Source of the DNA: Sphingobacteriaceae bacterium UBA6709
Lineage (GTDB): Bacteria > Bacteroidota > Bacteroidia > Sphingobacteriales > Sphingobacteriaceae
DNA: 25,225 nt
Reading direction: 5' to 3'
NCBI GenBank assembly: GCA_002454425.1
Contig: DKIV01000026.1
Location: forward strand, 1 to 25,225
Part shown: in pieces, positions 1 through 7,216 of the stretch
How positions within the stretch are numbered: position 1 is the first letter of the stretch
Layout of the letters: every line of letters starts with the position of its first letter
Made by a program: the position numbers and the translations under genes
Notes under the pieces: model-generated
Databases searched by the model: none
The model's input: only the letters and a program-made list of their open reading frames with translations
What the model was told of the DNA's origin: nothing

Positions 1-20
1 TGTTATGGGCAATAGTCGAT

Positions 21-108
21 GAGATGCCCATGAAATGCCCATGTAATGTCGATGAAATGTCGATCACCACTCGAGCGTCTCTCGAGTCTGTCTTGGGTCT
101 GTCTCGAA
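21..108 (+). repeat. Left copy of a terminal inverted repeat with 11-nt periodicity
   Basis: This 88-bp stretch matches the reverse complement of 25138-25225 with about 7 mismatches and no gaps (roughly 92% identity, counted by eye). It is built of 11-nt units. Four run from 18 to 61 with the pattern (G/C)ATGaaATG(C/T)C. A spacer containing CTCGAG (70-75) follows, then two units of the form T(C/T)G(A/G)GTCTGTC at 82-103. No coding sense is likely, because an 11-nt period shifts the reading frame at every unit. A dispersed intergenic repeat family is the simplest reading; its function is unknown. Confidence 0.85.
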
Positions 109-235
109 GCAGGTGGGTAGCAAAGGGGTACAAATGGCGGGCAGGGGTATGACCTGGGCAGGGGTCTTCGAGGTGCTTCTATGTGACATAATGCGACATG
201 ATAGGACAATCTTATATCTATGCTGACGTTCAAGC
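109..235. repeat. Low-complexity extension of the left repeat
   Basis: The stretch next to the left inverted repeat contains a 10-bp direct repeat, GGGCAGGGGT, at 139-148 and 156-165 (17-nt spacing), followed by related GACAT steps around 184-200. This part has no counterpart next to the right copy. It may be a second repeat module or a diverged extension. I see no gene here; the open frame on the minus strand across it is made of repeat sequence. Confidence 0.4.
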
Positions 236-801
236 TAAGCTGCTGTCAGAGAGGATCCGGATGATGAGCATAGCGGCCGTGTTGTGAAGAACGGCACTGA
301 GCGCTGAAGAGTTAAGCAGCTAAGGGACATGCTCTTGACTTACGAAAAAGATTATTTCATCTTTGTTCTGTCAGCGCTGCGTACCGGTACCCATCGCAGC
401 GGGACTGACAACTCCGATTCGCCGGGAGGGTTCAGGCGGATGGATCATTAAACTTTAAAAGTCATGGCAGGAATTTCAAAAGGCGAGAAAGGCCGGCTCG
501 TAGTTAGCAAAAGGGACGCAGGTAAGCGGACATCAACAACATCGGCAGTGTGGCTTCCGGATTTCAATATTAAGAAACGCGGCGACTAGAACAAAATGGG
601 CATCGAATGATATGAGGCCGTTCCCTTTTTTGATCGCAAGCTTTACAGGCACCAGACTTAGGTACTCCATGTTGGCAAACAATTTATACTGGAAAAAATG
701 TCAATATCAGGTCAGGTAACTGATTTAGTAAACATCAAAGCAATAGTAACAATATCTTTACGAGATATTTCTATTTTAAGGAAAAACATCTTACAGAATT
801 C
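236..801. other. Gene-poor stretch with no convincing coding region
   Basis: About 560 bases without a recognisable gene. Short open stretches exist, for example ATG 464 to TAG 589 (41 codons, Lys/Arg-rich N-terminal half) and a stop-interrupted plus-strand stretch from about 253 to 450, but none resembles a family I know. The sequence looks richer in G and C than the adjacent intergenic DNA, which could mean an eroded gene or imported fragment. A possible weak promoter (CATCTTTG near 357-364, with TTG about 20 nt upstream) is also present. I treat the stretch as unannotated. Confidence 0.4.
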
Positions 802-2142
802 ATGTCAGAAACAAAACTCAGGCGAAATTTATCGCTGTTGCAGGCTACCACTATCAACATGATAGATATGGTGGGGATAGGCCCCTTTATCACCCTCCCT
901 ATGGTAATAGGCATTATGAATGGTCCCTGGTTTTTATATGCCTGGATTGCAGGATGCATACTTTCCTTTGTTGACGCGTTCATCTGGAGCGAGCTGGGAA
1001 GCGCCTTACCAAAAGCGGGGGGCTCTTATAACTTTCTTAAAGAAGCATATGGACCGGAGGGCGCCGGAAAATATGTGAGCTTTCTCTTTGTATGGCAGAC
1101 GATCTTTCAGGCACCCTTAGTCATCGCTTCCGCATCCATTGGGTTTTCAGCCTATCTGTCCTATTTACTGCCCATGGGTACCTTTGAGATGAAAGCCGTT
1201 AGCGGACTAATGGTATTGGCCATTATCGCCTTGTTATACCGGCGAATAGAGAGCGTTGGAAAAATCAGCGTAGCGTTTGGGGTGATTGTAGTGGCCACCA
1301 TTGTATGGATTTGTGTCTCCGGCTTTTTATTTGGAGACATCACGCGTCCCGTTAAGCAAATAAATGAGGGCTTGCATTTCGACAAAGGATTTATGGTCGC
1401 CCTGGGTTATGCTTCGGTAAAGAGTGTCTATAGTTACCTCGGATACTATAATGTATGCCATCTCGGTTCAGAGATAAAACAACCGGAACGTAATATTCCC
1501 AGAAGTATGTTCATTTCAATCTTCTTCATAGCGACACTATATCTTATGATGAATATAAGCATTACAAGCGTTGTGCCCTGGCAAGAGGCCATGCATAGCG
1601 ACTTTGTCATCAGCTTGTTTATGGAGCGTATCTTCGGGGCGGGTGCAGCAAAAGCTGTTACGGTATTAATTCTTATTATTGCGTTTTCCTCGGTATTTTC
1701 AGCAACGCTGGGCTATAGTCGCATACCTTATGCCGCAGCCCTCGACGGCTCCTTCTTTAAAATATTCGCACGTGTGCATCCGACCCGCCAATTTCCTCAC
1801 ATATCACTTCTATTTATAGGAGGAGTAGCGTTCATTTTCAGTCTGCTCTTCAAACTCACTGAAGTAATAAGCGCTATTCTGGCTATGAGAATTATTGTGC
1901 AATTTATGGGACAGGCCATAGGTCTTTTAATGATCCATAAAAAAGGACTTTTAAAACTACCCTACCGGATGCCATTATTTCCTGTACCGATAATTATCGG
2001 TTTAGTAATGTGGCTGGCTGTACTACTATCCACAGGCCGATTTATGGTACTTACTGGCCTGGGGGCGCTTTTAACGGGCTCATTGGTGTATTTATTTTTA
2101 GCCAGAAATAAAAAGGTGTGGCCATTTGTTAAGAATAGGTAA
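802..2142 (+). CDS. APC-superfamily amino acid permease
   Basis: A 446-aa, strongly hydrophobic integral membrane protein with about 12 predicted helices and no signal peptide. The first helix carries the glycine-rich substrate-site motif typical of amino acid/polyamine/organocation permeases (GIGPFITLP, residues 25-33). The loop after helix 2 has the conserved ELGSALPKAGGSY-type sequence (about residues 65-77). It probably imports an amino acid or related amine by ion coupling in the inner membrane; the substrate cannot be read from sequence. The start is the ATG followed by SETKLRRNLS, giving a short cytoplasmic N-terminus as in the family. It stands alone: gene-poor DNA lies upstream and a strong hairpin (2240-2269) downstream. 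Confidence 0.85.
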   Translation: MSETKLRRNLSLLQATTINMIDMVGIGPFITLPMVIGIMNGPWFLYAWIAGCILSFVDAFIWSELGSALPKAGGSYNFLKEAYGPEGAGKYVSFLFVWQTIFQAPLVIASASIGFSAYLSYLLPMGTFEMKAVSGLMVLAIIALLYRRIESVGKISVAFGVIVVATIVWICVSGFLFGDITRPVKQINEGLHFDKGFMVALGYASVKSVYSYLGYYNVCHLGSEIKQPERNIPRSMFISIFFIATLYLMMNISITSVVPWQEAMHSDFVISLFMERIFGAGAAKAVTVLILIIAFSSVFSATLGYSRIPYAAALDGSFFKIFARVHPTRQFPHISLLFIGGVAFIFSLLFKLTEVISAILAMRIIVQFMGQAIGLLMIHKKGLLKLPYRMPLFPVPIIIGLVMWLAVLLSTGRFMVLTGLGALLTGSLVYLFLARNKKVWPFVKNR

Positions 2143-2239
2143 ACTTGTTTCTTGTTAATTTTAATGCAGTTAGCAAAAATAATATTCAAAATTAACGATT
2201 TTGTTAAGCTTGGCTCAATAGTTGGTTATGATAATTATA

Positions 2240-2269
2240 AAAAACTAAACAGCACATTGTTTAGTTTTT
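2240..2269 (+). terminator. Hairpin terminator after the APC permease
   Basis: Perfect 12-bp inverted repeat AAAAACTAAACA / TGTTTAGTTTTT with a 6-nt loop. The A-rich left arm and T-rich right arm let it work in either direction. It separates the permease from the 125-aa gene. Confidence 0.75.
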
Positions 2270-2302
2270 AGTCCAGGGTAAAATTCTTTCAACTGCAACG
2301 AG

Positions 2303-2680
2303 ATGCTCAATTTACATAGTGATTTAATAAATAACCTCCTGCTTAATTCGCTGCTTGATGGCTTACCGGAAATCTGGCTTGACAAATTGGATATTTCAAT
2401 GAAGAAAGATCTCATAAGTGGCTTCTATAATGCGGGGGTGCTCAGTATTAATTTGTCGGCGTTTAATAGAAATAACTTCTATGACCGGACGATAAAGGGC
2501 AACTTTGAGCAATATGCCAATCAGCTATGTGAGGATATGTCTCCAATACTGCTCAACTCCTTGCGTTCGCTATTTATAGGATTTAATGAAAATCTCACCG
2601 AGTATAAAATAATTTTGAATTTTGAGGGCCGAAGCACAGACGACGTACCGGCAGTGCAGCACATGTTAAATGTTTTCTAA
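2303..2680 (+). CDS. Hypothetical protein, 125 aa
   Basis: I do not recognise this protein. It is 125 residues, rich in Leu and Asn (start MLNLHSDLINNLLLNSLLDG), acidic to neutral, with no signal peptide and no membrane helix, so probably cytosolic. It begins with an amphipathic Leu-rich segment and contains an aromatic/Asn patch (NRNNFYDRTIKGNF, about residues 55-68). It forms its own transcription unit, bounded by a hairpin upstream (2240-2269) and a terminator downstream (2808-2839). Codon use resembles the neighbours, so it is probably real, but no function can be given. Confidence 0.65.
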   Translation: MLNLHSDLINNLLLNSLLDGLPEIWLDKLDISMKKDLISGFYNAGVLSINLSAFNRNNFYDRTIKGNFEQYANQLCEDMSPILLNSLRSLFIGFNENLTEYKIILNFEGRSTDDVPAVQHMLNVF

Positions 2681-2807
2681 GTAATACTCTGACAACAGTC
2701 ACATTTTACACGGGGTTATATCATTTATTCCACCCGCAACATTCCCTATACTTGTAACAGTAATTGTTGCTGCCCCTTTAATGCAACATTTTCATAGGTA
2801 GATGTAG

Positions 2808-2839
2808 AACCAGACGTAATCATTATGTCTGGTTTTTTT
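2808..2839 (+). terminator. Intrinsic terminator upstream of mnmA
   Basis: Stem AACCAGAC (2808-2815) with GTCTGGTT (2827-2834), extendable inwards by A-T and G-U pairs, followed by a run of T. It lies 128 nt after the 125-aa gene, so it could end that transcript or a short independent RNA. Confidence 0.8.
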
Positions 2840-2922
2840 ATTTCTCCTGTAAGTGGCGGATAGAACAATCACATATTACAAGCAACTGACGGCATAAGGA
2901 AGGAAGCTTTATAAACAAAGTG

Positions 2923-2930
2923 TATCTTTG
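2923..2930 (+). promoter_or_regulatory. Bacteroidota -7 promoter element of mnmA
   Basis: TATCTTTG matches the TAnnTTTG consensus of the phylum exactly. It ends only 5 nt before the mnmA ATG, so the transcript would be leaderless or nearly so. A matching TTTG -33 box is not visible. Confidence 0.6.
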
Positions 2931-2935
2931 CAGGC

Positions 2936-4024
2936 ATGAGTAAGCACGGAAGAATATTAGTAGCTATGAGTGGTGGAGTTGATAGCTCTGTGGCAGCGGT
3001 GATGTTACACGAACAAGGCTATGAAGTTATCGGGCTGACTATGAAAACCTGGGACTACGCCAGTTCGGGAACCAATTCCAAAGAAACCGGTTGCTGTAGC
3101 TTAGATTCGATCAATGACGCGCGGTCTTTAGCTGTAGATTACGGATTCCCTCATTATATACTCGATATTCGTGATGAATTTGGCGACTTTGTCATTAACA
3201 ACTTCGTTGATGAATATCTGGCGGGCAGAACGCCTAATCCCTGTGTACTCTGCAACACTCATATAAAGTGGGAGGCATTGCTGAAGCGCGCTGATAAACT
3301 TGACTGTGAATTTATAGCTACCGGACATTACGCCAATATCCGTCTTCAGGATAGTGGAAGGTATGTAATCTCCAAGGGTAAAGATGAGAATAAAGATCAG
3401 TCTTATGTACTTTGGGGCGTTTCGCAACAAAATCTTGCGCGTACAAAGTTCCCGTTAGGTAGCTTTGCTAAATCTGAAATCAGACAAATGGCTTTAGATA
3501 TGGGGCAGGAAGCCATTGCTACGAAAAGTGAGAGCTACGAAATATGCTTTGTACCTGATAACGATTATCGTTCTTTTCTACGCCATCGTGTAGAAGACCT
3601 TGACCAGCGCGTTGGACCGGGTAATTTCATCTTGTCTAACGGACAGGTAGTTGGAACACATCAGGGATATCCATTTTACACCATCGGTCAGCGTAAGGGT
3701 TTAGGAATTGCCCTGGGCCAACCCATGTTTGTAACAAGCATTCTGCCGGAGAGCAATACCGTGGTATTAGGAACCCAGGATGAACTAAAGAAACACAGTG
3801 CGCTTGTTCGTGGATTGAATCTCGTTAAATACGAAAGTATCCCCTCTCCCATTGAAGCGGTAACGAAGATTCGATACAAGGACGCGGGATGTACAAGCAC
3901 CATTGTTGAAGAAGACGGGCTCATGAAGGTTGAATTTACGCATGCAGTATCGGGAATTGCTCCGGGTCAGTCAGCGGTGTTCTACGAAGGAAATGATCTT
4001 CTTGGAGGAGGATTTCTGCTGTAA
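2936..4024 (+). CDS. mnmA: tRNA-specific 2-thiouridylase MnmA
   Basis: MnmA (362 aa, usual family length) activates U34 of tRNA Lys/Glu/Gln with ATP and inserts sulfur, giving the s2U wobble base. The N-terminal PP-loop motif AMSGGVDSS is at residues 10-18. The catalytic cysteine pair is visible: C106 in NPCVLCN and C204 in SYEICFV, which carry the persulfide and resolve the intermediate. The ATP-site segment GHYANI and the C-terminal beta-barrel part (ending SGIAPGQSAVFYEGNDLLGGGFL) are intact. The ATG is followed directly by the PP-loop domain, so the start is secure. A consensus -7 element lies just before it. The gene appears monocistronic, with a terminator upstream and the topA promoter downstream. 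Confidence 0.97.
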   Translation: MSKHGRILVAMSGGVDSSVAAVMLHEQGYEVIGLTMKTWDYASSGTNSKETGCCSLDSINDARSLAVDYGFPHYILDIRDEFGDFVINNFVDEYLAGRTPNPCVLCNTHIKWEALLKRADKLDCEFIATGHYANIRLQDSGRYVISKGKDENKDQSYVLWGVSQQNLARTKFPLGSFAKSEIRQMALDMGQEAIATKSESYEICFVPDNDYRSFLRHRVEDLDQRVGPGNFILSNGQVVGTHQGYPFYTIGQRKGLGIALGQPMFVTSILPESNTVVLGTQDELKKHSALVRGLNLVKYESIPSPIEAVTKIRYKDAGCTSTIVEEDGLMKVEFTHAVSGIAPGQSAVFYEGNDLLGGGFLL

Positions 4025-4179
4025 AGGCAAAATTACCTTTCTGTTAAGCTTCAATTAAAAGACTTATCGATATTTTTTTCAAGTCTTCTAATGCCCAAAT
4101 TTAAAGAATGTTACCGATAATATCCTTCCTTATCCTGGGGTTTACTGTCTGTGCCGAACATTTTTTTAATGTAATGCAT

Positions 4180-4210
4180 TTTGCAGAATTTCTATTAATG
4201 CCTTTATTTG
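4180..4210 (+). promoter_or_regulatory. Probable topA promoter
   Basis: TTTG (4180-4183), 19 nt spacing, then TTTATTTG (4203-4210), one mismatch from TAnnTTTG. The predicted transcript starts about 10-12 nt before the topA ATG, giving a very short leader. Confidence 0.55.
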
Positions 4211-4228
4211 TAAAAAAACGGGTTTTGA

Positions 4229-6571
4229 ATGGCAAAAAATTTACTTATCGTCGAATCTCCGGCTAAGGCCAAAACAATTGAGGGATATCTTGGCAGCGAA
4301 TTTCTCGTTAAATCGAGCTATGGGCATATTCGCGACCTTGTAAAAACCGATGATGCAATTGACATAGAGAATAACTTCAATCAACGATACGAAGTGCCTT
4401 CGGACAAGAAAGCGGTAGTATCAGAGTTAAAGAAGTTAGCGAAAGACGCAGAGATCGTATGGCTCGCGTCCGATGAGGACCGCGAGGGAGAAGCAATTTC
4501 ATGGCATTTATACGAAACCCTGGGATTGAAGGAAGACAAGACAAAAAGAATTGTTTTTCACGAAATTACGAAGCCTGCTATACTCAAGGCGATTGAAAAT
4601 CCCCGAAAAATAGACTACAATCTGGTGAATGCCCAACAGGCGCGCCGGGTGCTCGACAGGCTTGTGGGCTTCGAGCTATCCCCTGTTCTATGGAAAAAGG
4701 TGAAGCCCTCCTTGTCAGCAGGCCGGGTACAGTCTGTAGCCGTAAGATTAATAGTTGAAAGAGAGCGCGAGATAAATAAGTTTCAAACCTCGGCAGCATA
4801 TAAGGTAAACGTGCTTTTTCGCACAGGAAAAGCTAAAGAGCTTTTCAGAGCCGAGCTGCCGGAGCGTTTTGAGAAGCAAGAAGAGGCTGAAAAGTTCCTG
4901 CAGGATTGTAAAGAAGCGATATTTAAAGTTCAGGGTCTTGAAACACGTCCTACAAAACGCAGTCCCGCACCACCCTTCACAACATCTACCTTACAACAGG
5001 AAGCTAGCAGAAAGTTGGGATTTTCCGTTTCCCGAACCATGACGATTGCTCAGCGCCTGTACGAATCGGGAAAAATCACCTACATGCGTACAGATTCGGT
5101 GAATCTCTCGGAATTGGCTCTGGAAGCTGCAGCTCAGGAGATTAACCAATCTTATGGTTCCGACTACCATCAGCATCGCAAGTTCAAAACCAAATCAGCT
5201 ACGGCACAAGAGGCCCACGAAGCGATACGTCCCACATACTTTGAGGAACATACTATTGATGGCGAAAGTGCGGAACGACGCTTGTATGAACTGATATGGA
5301 AACGCGCTATTGCCTCACAGATGAGTGAAGCGCGCTTTGAGAAAACCTCAGCGAAGATCAGCATATCAAGTCGTAACGAGCTTTTCGCCGCGAATGGCGA
5401 GGTTATGAAATTCGACGGCTTCCTGAAAGTATATATGGAATCTACGGATGATGATCAGGACAATCAACCTGAGGAAAACGGAGAAAACCCTATTCTTCCA
5501 CCATTACATCAAGGCCAGGAAGTTTACGCACGCGAAATCAGAGCCACGGAACGCTTCAGCCGCCCCCCTGCGCGGTATACTGAAGCGAGTCTCGTAAAAA
5601 AACTCGAGGAGTTAGGTATCGGACGACCATCAACATATGCTCCTACGATCTCAACAATACAGAATCGTGGATATGTTGTAAAAGAAGATCGTGACGGAAA
5701 GACCCGCACGTATAACGTGCTTGTGCTGGAAGAAGGCGTCATCAATAAGGACTTAAAATCAGAGATAACAGGAGCTGAGAAAGCGAAGCTCTTCCCTACG
5801 GATATAGGTGCTGTGGTTAACGATTTTCTCGTTCAGCACTTTAAGGGTATTGTGGATTTCCATTTTACAGCGAACGTTGAGAAAGAGTTTGACGAAATAG
5901 CTCACGGCATGAAAGAATGGACGGAAATGCTGAAATCATTCTATAGTCCCTTTCATCAGGAAGTTCAAAACACCATTGAGACCGCCGAGAAAGCACGTGG
6001 AGAGCGCGATCTGGGTCTTGACCCTGAAAGTGGCAAGAAGGTATCTGTCCGCATCGGCAGATATGGTCCTTTCGTACAGATCGGCGATACTGAAAACGAA
6101 GAGGAAAAACCACGCTATGCAAGTCTCCGGTCAGGGCAGATGATTGAAACCATCTCTCTTGAGGATGCATTGGAGCTATTTAAGCTTCCTAAGAAAGTTG
6201 GTGTCTTTGAAGATAAAGATATGACCGTAGCCATAGGACGCTTTGGACCGTACATCCGTCATAACAGTGCTTTTTATTCACTACCAAAGAATCTTGACCC
6301 TCACGATGTTGTTGAGGAGCAGGCAATTGAAATAATAAAGGAAAAACGTCAGAAAGACGCAGAGAAGCTTATTAAGACTTTTGAGGAAAACCCGGATGTG
6401 AAGATCCTCAATGGTCGTTGGGGCCCTTATATTGAGTACGGAAAAACCAATATTAAGATCCCGAAAGGGACGGAAGCGAAAGACCTTACTTATGAGACCG
6501 TTACCGCGCTTTATGAAGCCGCGGAGAAGGAACCCAAAAAGAAAGGCTCCCGCTTTTCGAAAAAGAAATAA
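4229..6571 (+). CDS. topA: DNA topoisomerase I (type IA)
   Basis: TopA relaxes negative supercoils by single-strand cleavage and passage. At 780 aa it has the full layout. An N-terminal Toprim domain carries the metal-binding DEDREGE motif at residues 82-88. The catalytic domains have the active tyrosine Y285 in YMRTDS and the LVGFELSPVLWKK segment. The C-terminus holds about three Toprim_C repeats of the form GR(Y/F/W)GP(F/Y), around residues 611, 670 and 730. There are no tetracysteine zinc ribbons; the tail is instead Lys-rich (EPKKKGSRFSKKK), which probably binds DNA. The start ATG is directly followed by KNLLIVESPAKAKTI, the conserved family N-terminus. A perfect hairpin terminator follows the stop. 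Confidence 0.97.
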   Translation: MAKNLLIVESPAKAKTIEGYLGSEFLVKSSYGHIRDLVKTDDAIDIENNFNQRYEVPSDKKAVVSELKKLAKDAEIVWLASDEDREGEAISWHLYETLGLKEDKTKRIVFHEITKPAILKAIENPRKIDYNLVNAQQARRVLDRLVGFELSPVLWKKVKPSLSAGRVQSVAVRLIVEREREINKFQTSAAYKVNVLFRTGKAKELFRAELPERFEKQEEAEKFLQDCKEAIFKVQGLETRPTKRSPAPPFTTSTLQQEASRKLGFSVSRTMTIAQRLYESGKITYMRTDSVNLSELALEAAAQEINQSYGSDYHQHRKFKTKSATAQEAHEAIRPTYFEEHTIDGESAERRLYELIWKRAIASQMSEARFEKTSAKISISSRNELFAANGEVMKFDGFLKVYMESTDDDQDNQPEENGENPILPPLHQGQEVYAREIRATERFSRPPARYTEASLVKKLEELGIGRPSTYAPTISTIQNRGYVVKEDRDGKTRTYNVLVLEEGVINKDLKSEITGAEKAKLFPTDIGAVVNDFLVQHFKGIVDFHFTANVEKEFDEIAHGMKEWTEMLKSFYSPFHQEVQNTIETAEKARGERDLGLDPESGKKVSVRIGRYGPFVQIGDTENEEEKPRYASLRSGQMIETISLEDALELFKLPKKVGVFEDKDMTVAIGRFGPYIRHNSAFYSLPKNLDPHDVVEEQAIEIIKEKRQKDAEKLIKTFEENPDVKILNGRWGPYIEYGKTNIKIPKGTEAKDLTYETVTALYEAAEKEPKKKGSRFSKKK

Positions 6572-6573
6572 AC

Positions 6574-6603
6574 AATAAAGATCTGCGATTGCAGATCTTT
6601 ATT
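6574..6603 (+). terminator. topA terminator
   Basis: Perfect 13-bp stem AATAAAGATCTGC / GCAGATCTTTATT with a 4-nt loop, starting 2 nt after the topA stop and followed by T-rich sequence. Confidence 0.9.
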
Positions 6604-6671
6604 TATTTTAATACATCACCGCCTTTTATTTATGGGAATTTGCGGCTTAGGGAAACTGCGCAACAAATACC

Positions 6672-7127
6672 TTGAAAATTGGTTATACAGAGAGTTTTCA
6701 TCATATAAGTAATTATCAGATTTTGAAAAAAGACATTGACTTTAATAACGTTGAGCAGGTGAGCATTGCAGTAGTGCTCGAAAGAGAAAGTCCGGAAGCA
6801 AAAGTATGGAATGTCTATCTTATTAACCTGCGGGACGAGAAACTTAAAACTGTTTTAGTATCCTCGAAAGGCTATGGTGAAAAAGATGGCCAGGACGTGA
6901 AGACATCTGTATTGCGTCATTCATTGGGAGATCTGGATGCCCAGGCGTTCAAGGCGATCGAAGCTATTGATGAACAGGTCTTTGGCTTGACCAACGAGTA
7001 TTTTTTGACCTACTATGCTGGAGGACGTATGTACGATAAAAAGTTCGTATTCCTGCCTGAGAGTATCATTGAGAGCAACATTATACGTATTCCCTTGGTA
7101 AATAAACCTGGCGTAATGATTGGATGA
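6672..7127 (+). CDS. Hypothetical protein, 151 aa, TTG start
   Basis: I do not recognise the family. It is a soluble protein of about 151 residues with mixed alpha/beta character (VSIAVVLERE near residue 30, VWNVYLINLRDE near 45, a C-terminal KKFVFLPESII and IIRIPLVNKPG), no signal peptide and no membrane helix. An in-frame stop at 6648-6650 leaves TTG 6672 as the only usual start near the 5' end; the first in-frame ATG would remove about three quarters of the protein. The predicted N-terminus (M)KIGYTESFHH looks natural, which supports TTG. It lies between the topA terminator and the sensor kinase and has no obvious terminator of its own. Confidence 0.7.
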   Translation: MKIGYTESFHHISNYQILKKDIDFNNVEQVSIAVVLERESPEAKVWNVYLINLRDEKLKTVLVSSKGYGEKDGQDVKTSVLRHSLGDLDAQAFKAIEAIDEQVFGLTNEYFLTYYAGGRMYDKKFVFLPESIIESNIIRIPLVNKPGVMIG

Positions 7128-7187
7128 TAAAAGATTAGCTGATGATTTATTATCCGCTATATGGCTAGTTTCTTACCGTTCATATCC

Positions 7188-7195
7188 TATATTTG
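7188..7195 (+). promoter_or_regulatory. Probable -7 promoter element of the sensor kinase
   Basis: TATATTTG fits TAnnTTTG and lies 21 nt before the kinase ATG, giving a leader of about 15 nt. No good TTTG -33 box at the usual distance, so moderate support only. Confidence 0.45.
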
Positions 7196-7216
7196 ATAGG
7201 AAATAATCAATAGCGA

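Noticed and set aside
18..103. CRISPR-like array from the short repeats
   Set aside because: Units are 11 nt, directly adjacent without unique spacers, and no cas genes are present.
3..233. 76-codon open frame on the minus strand across the left repeat
   Set aside because: It consists of 11-nt-periodic repeat sequence and has no protein-like features; the repeat explains it.
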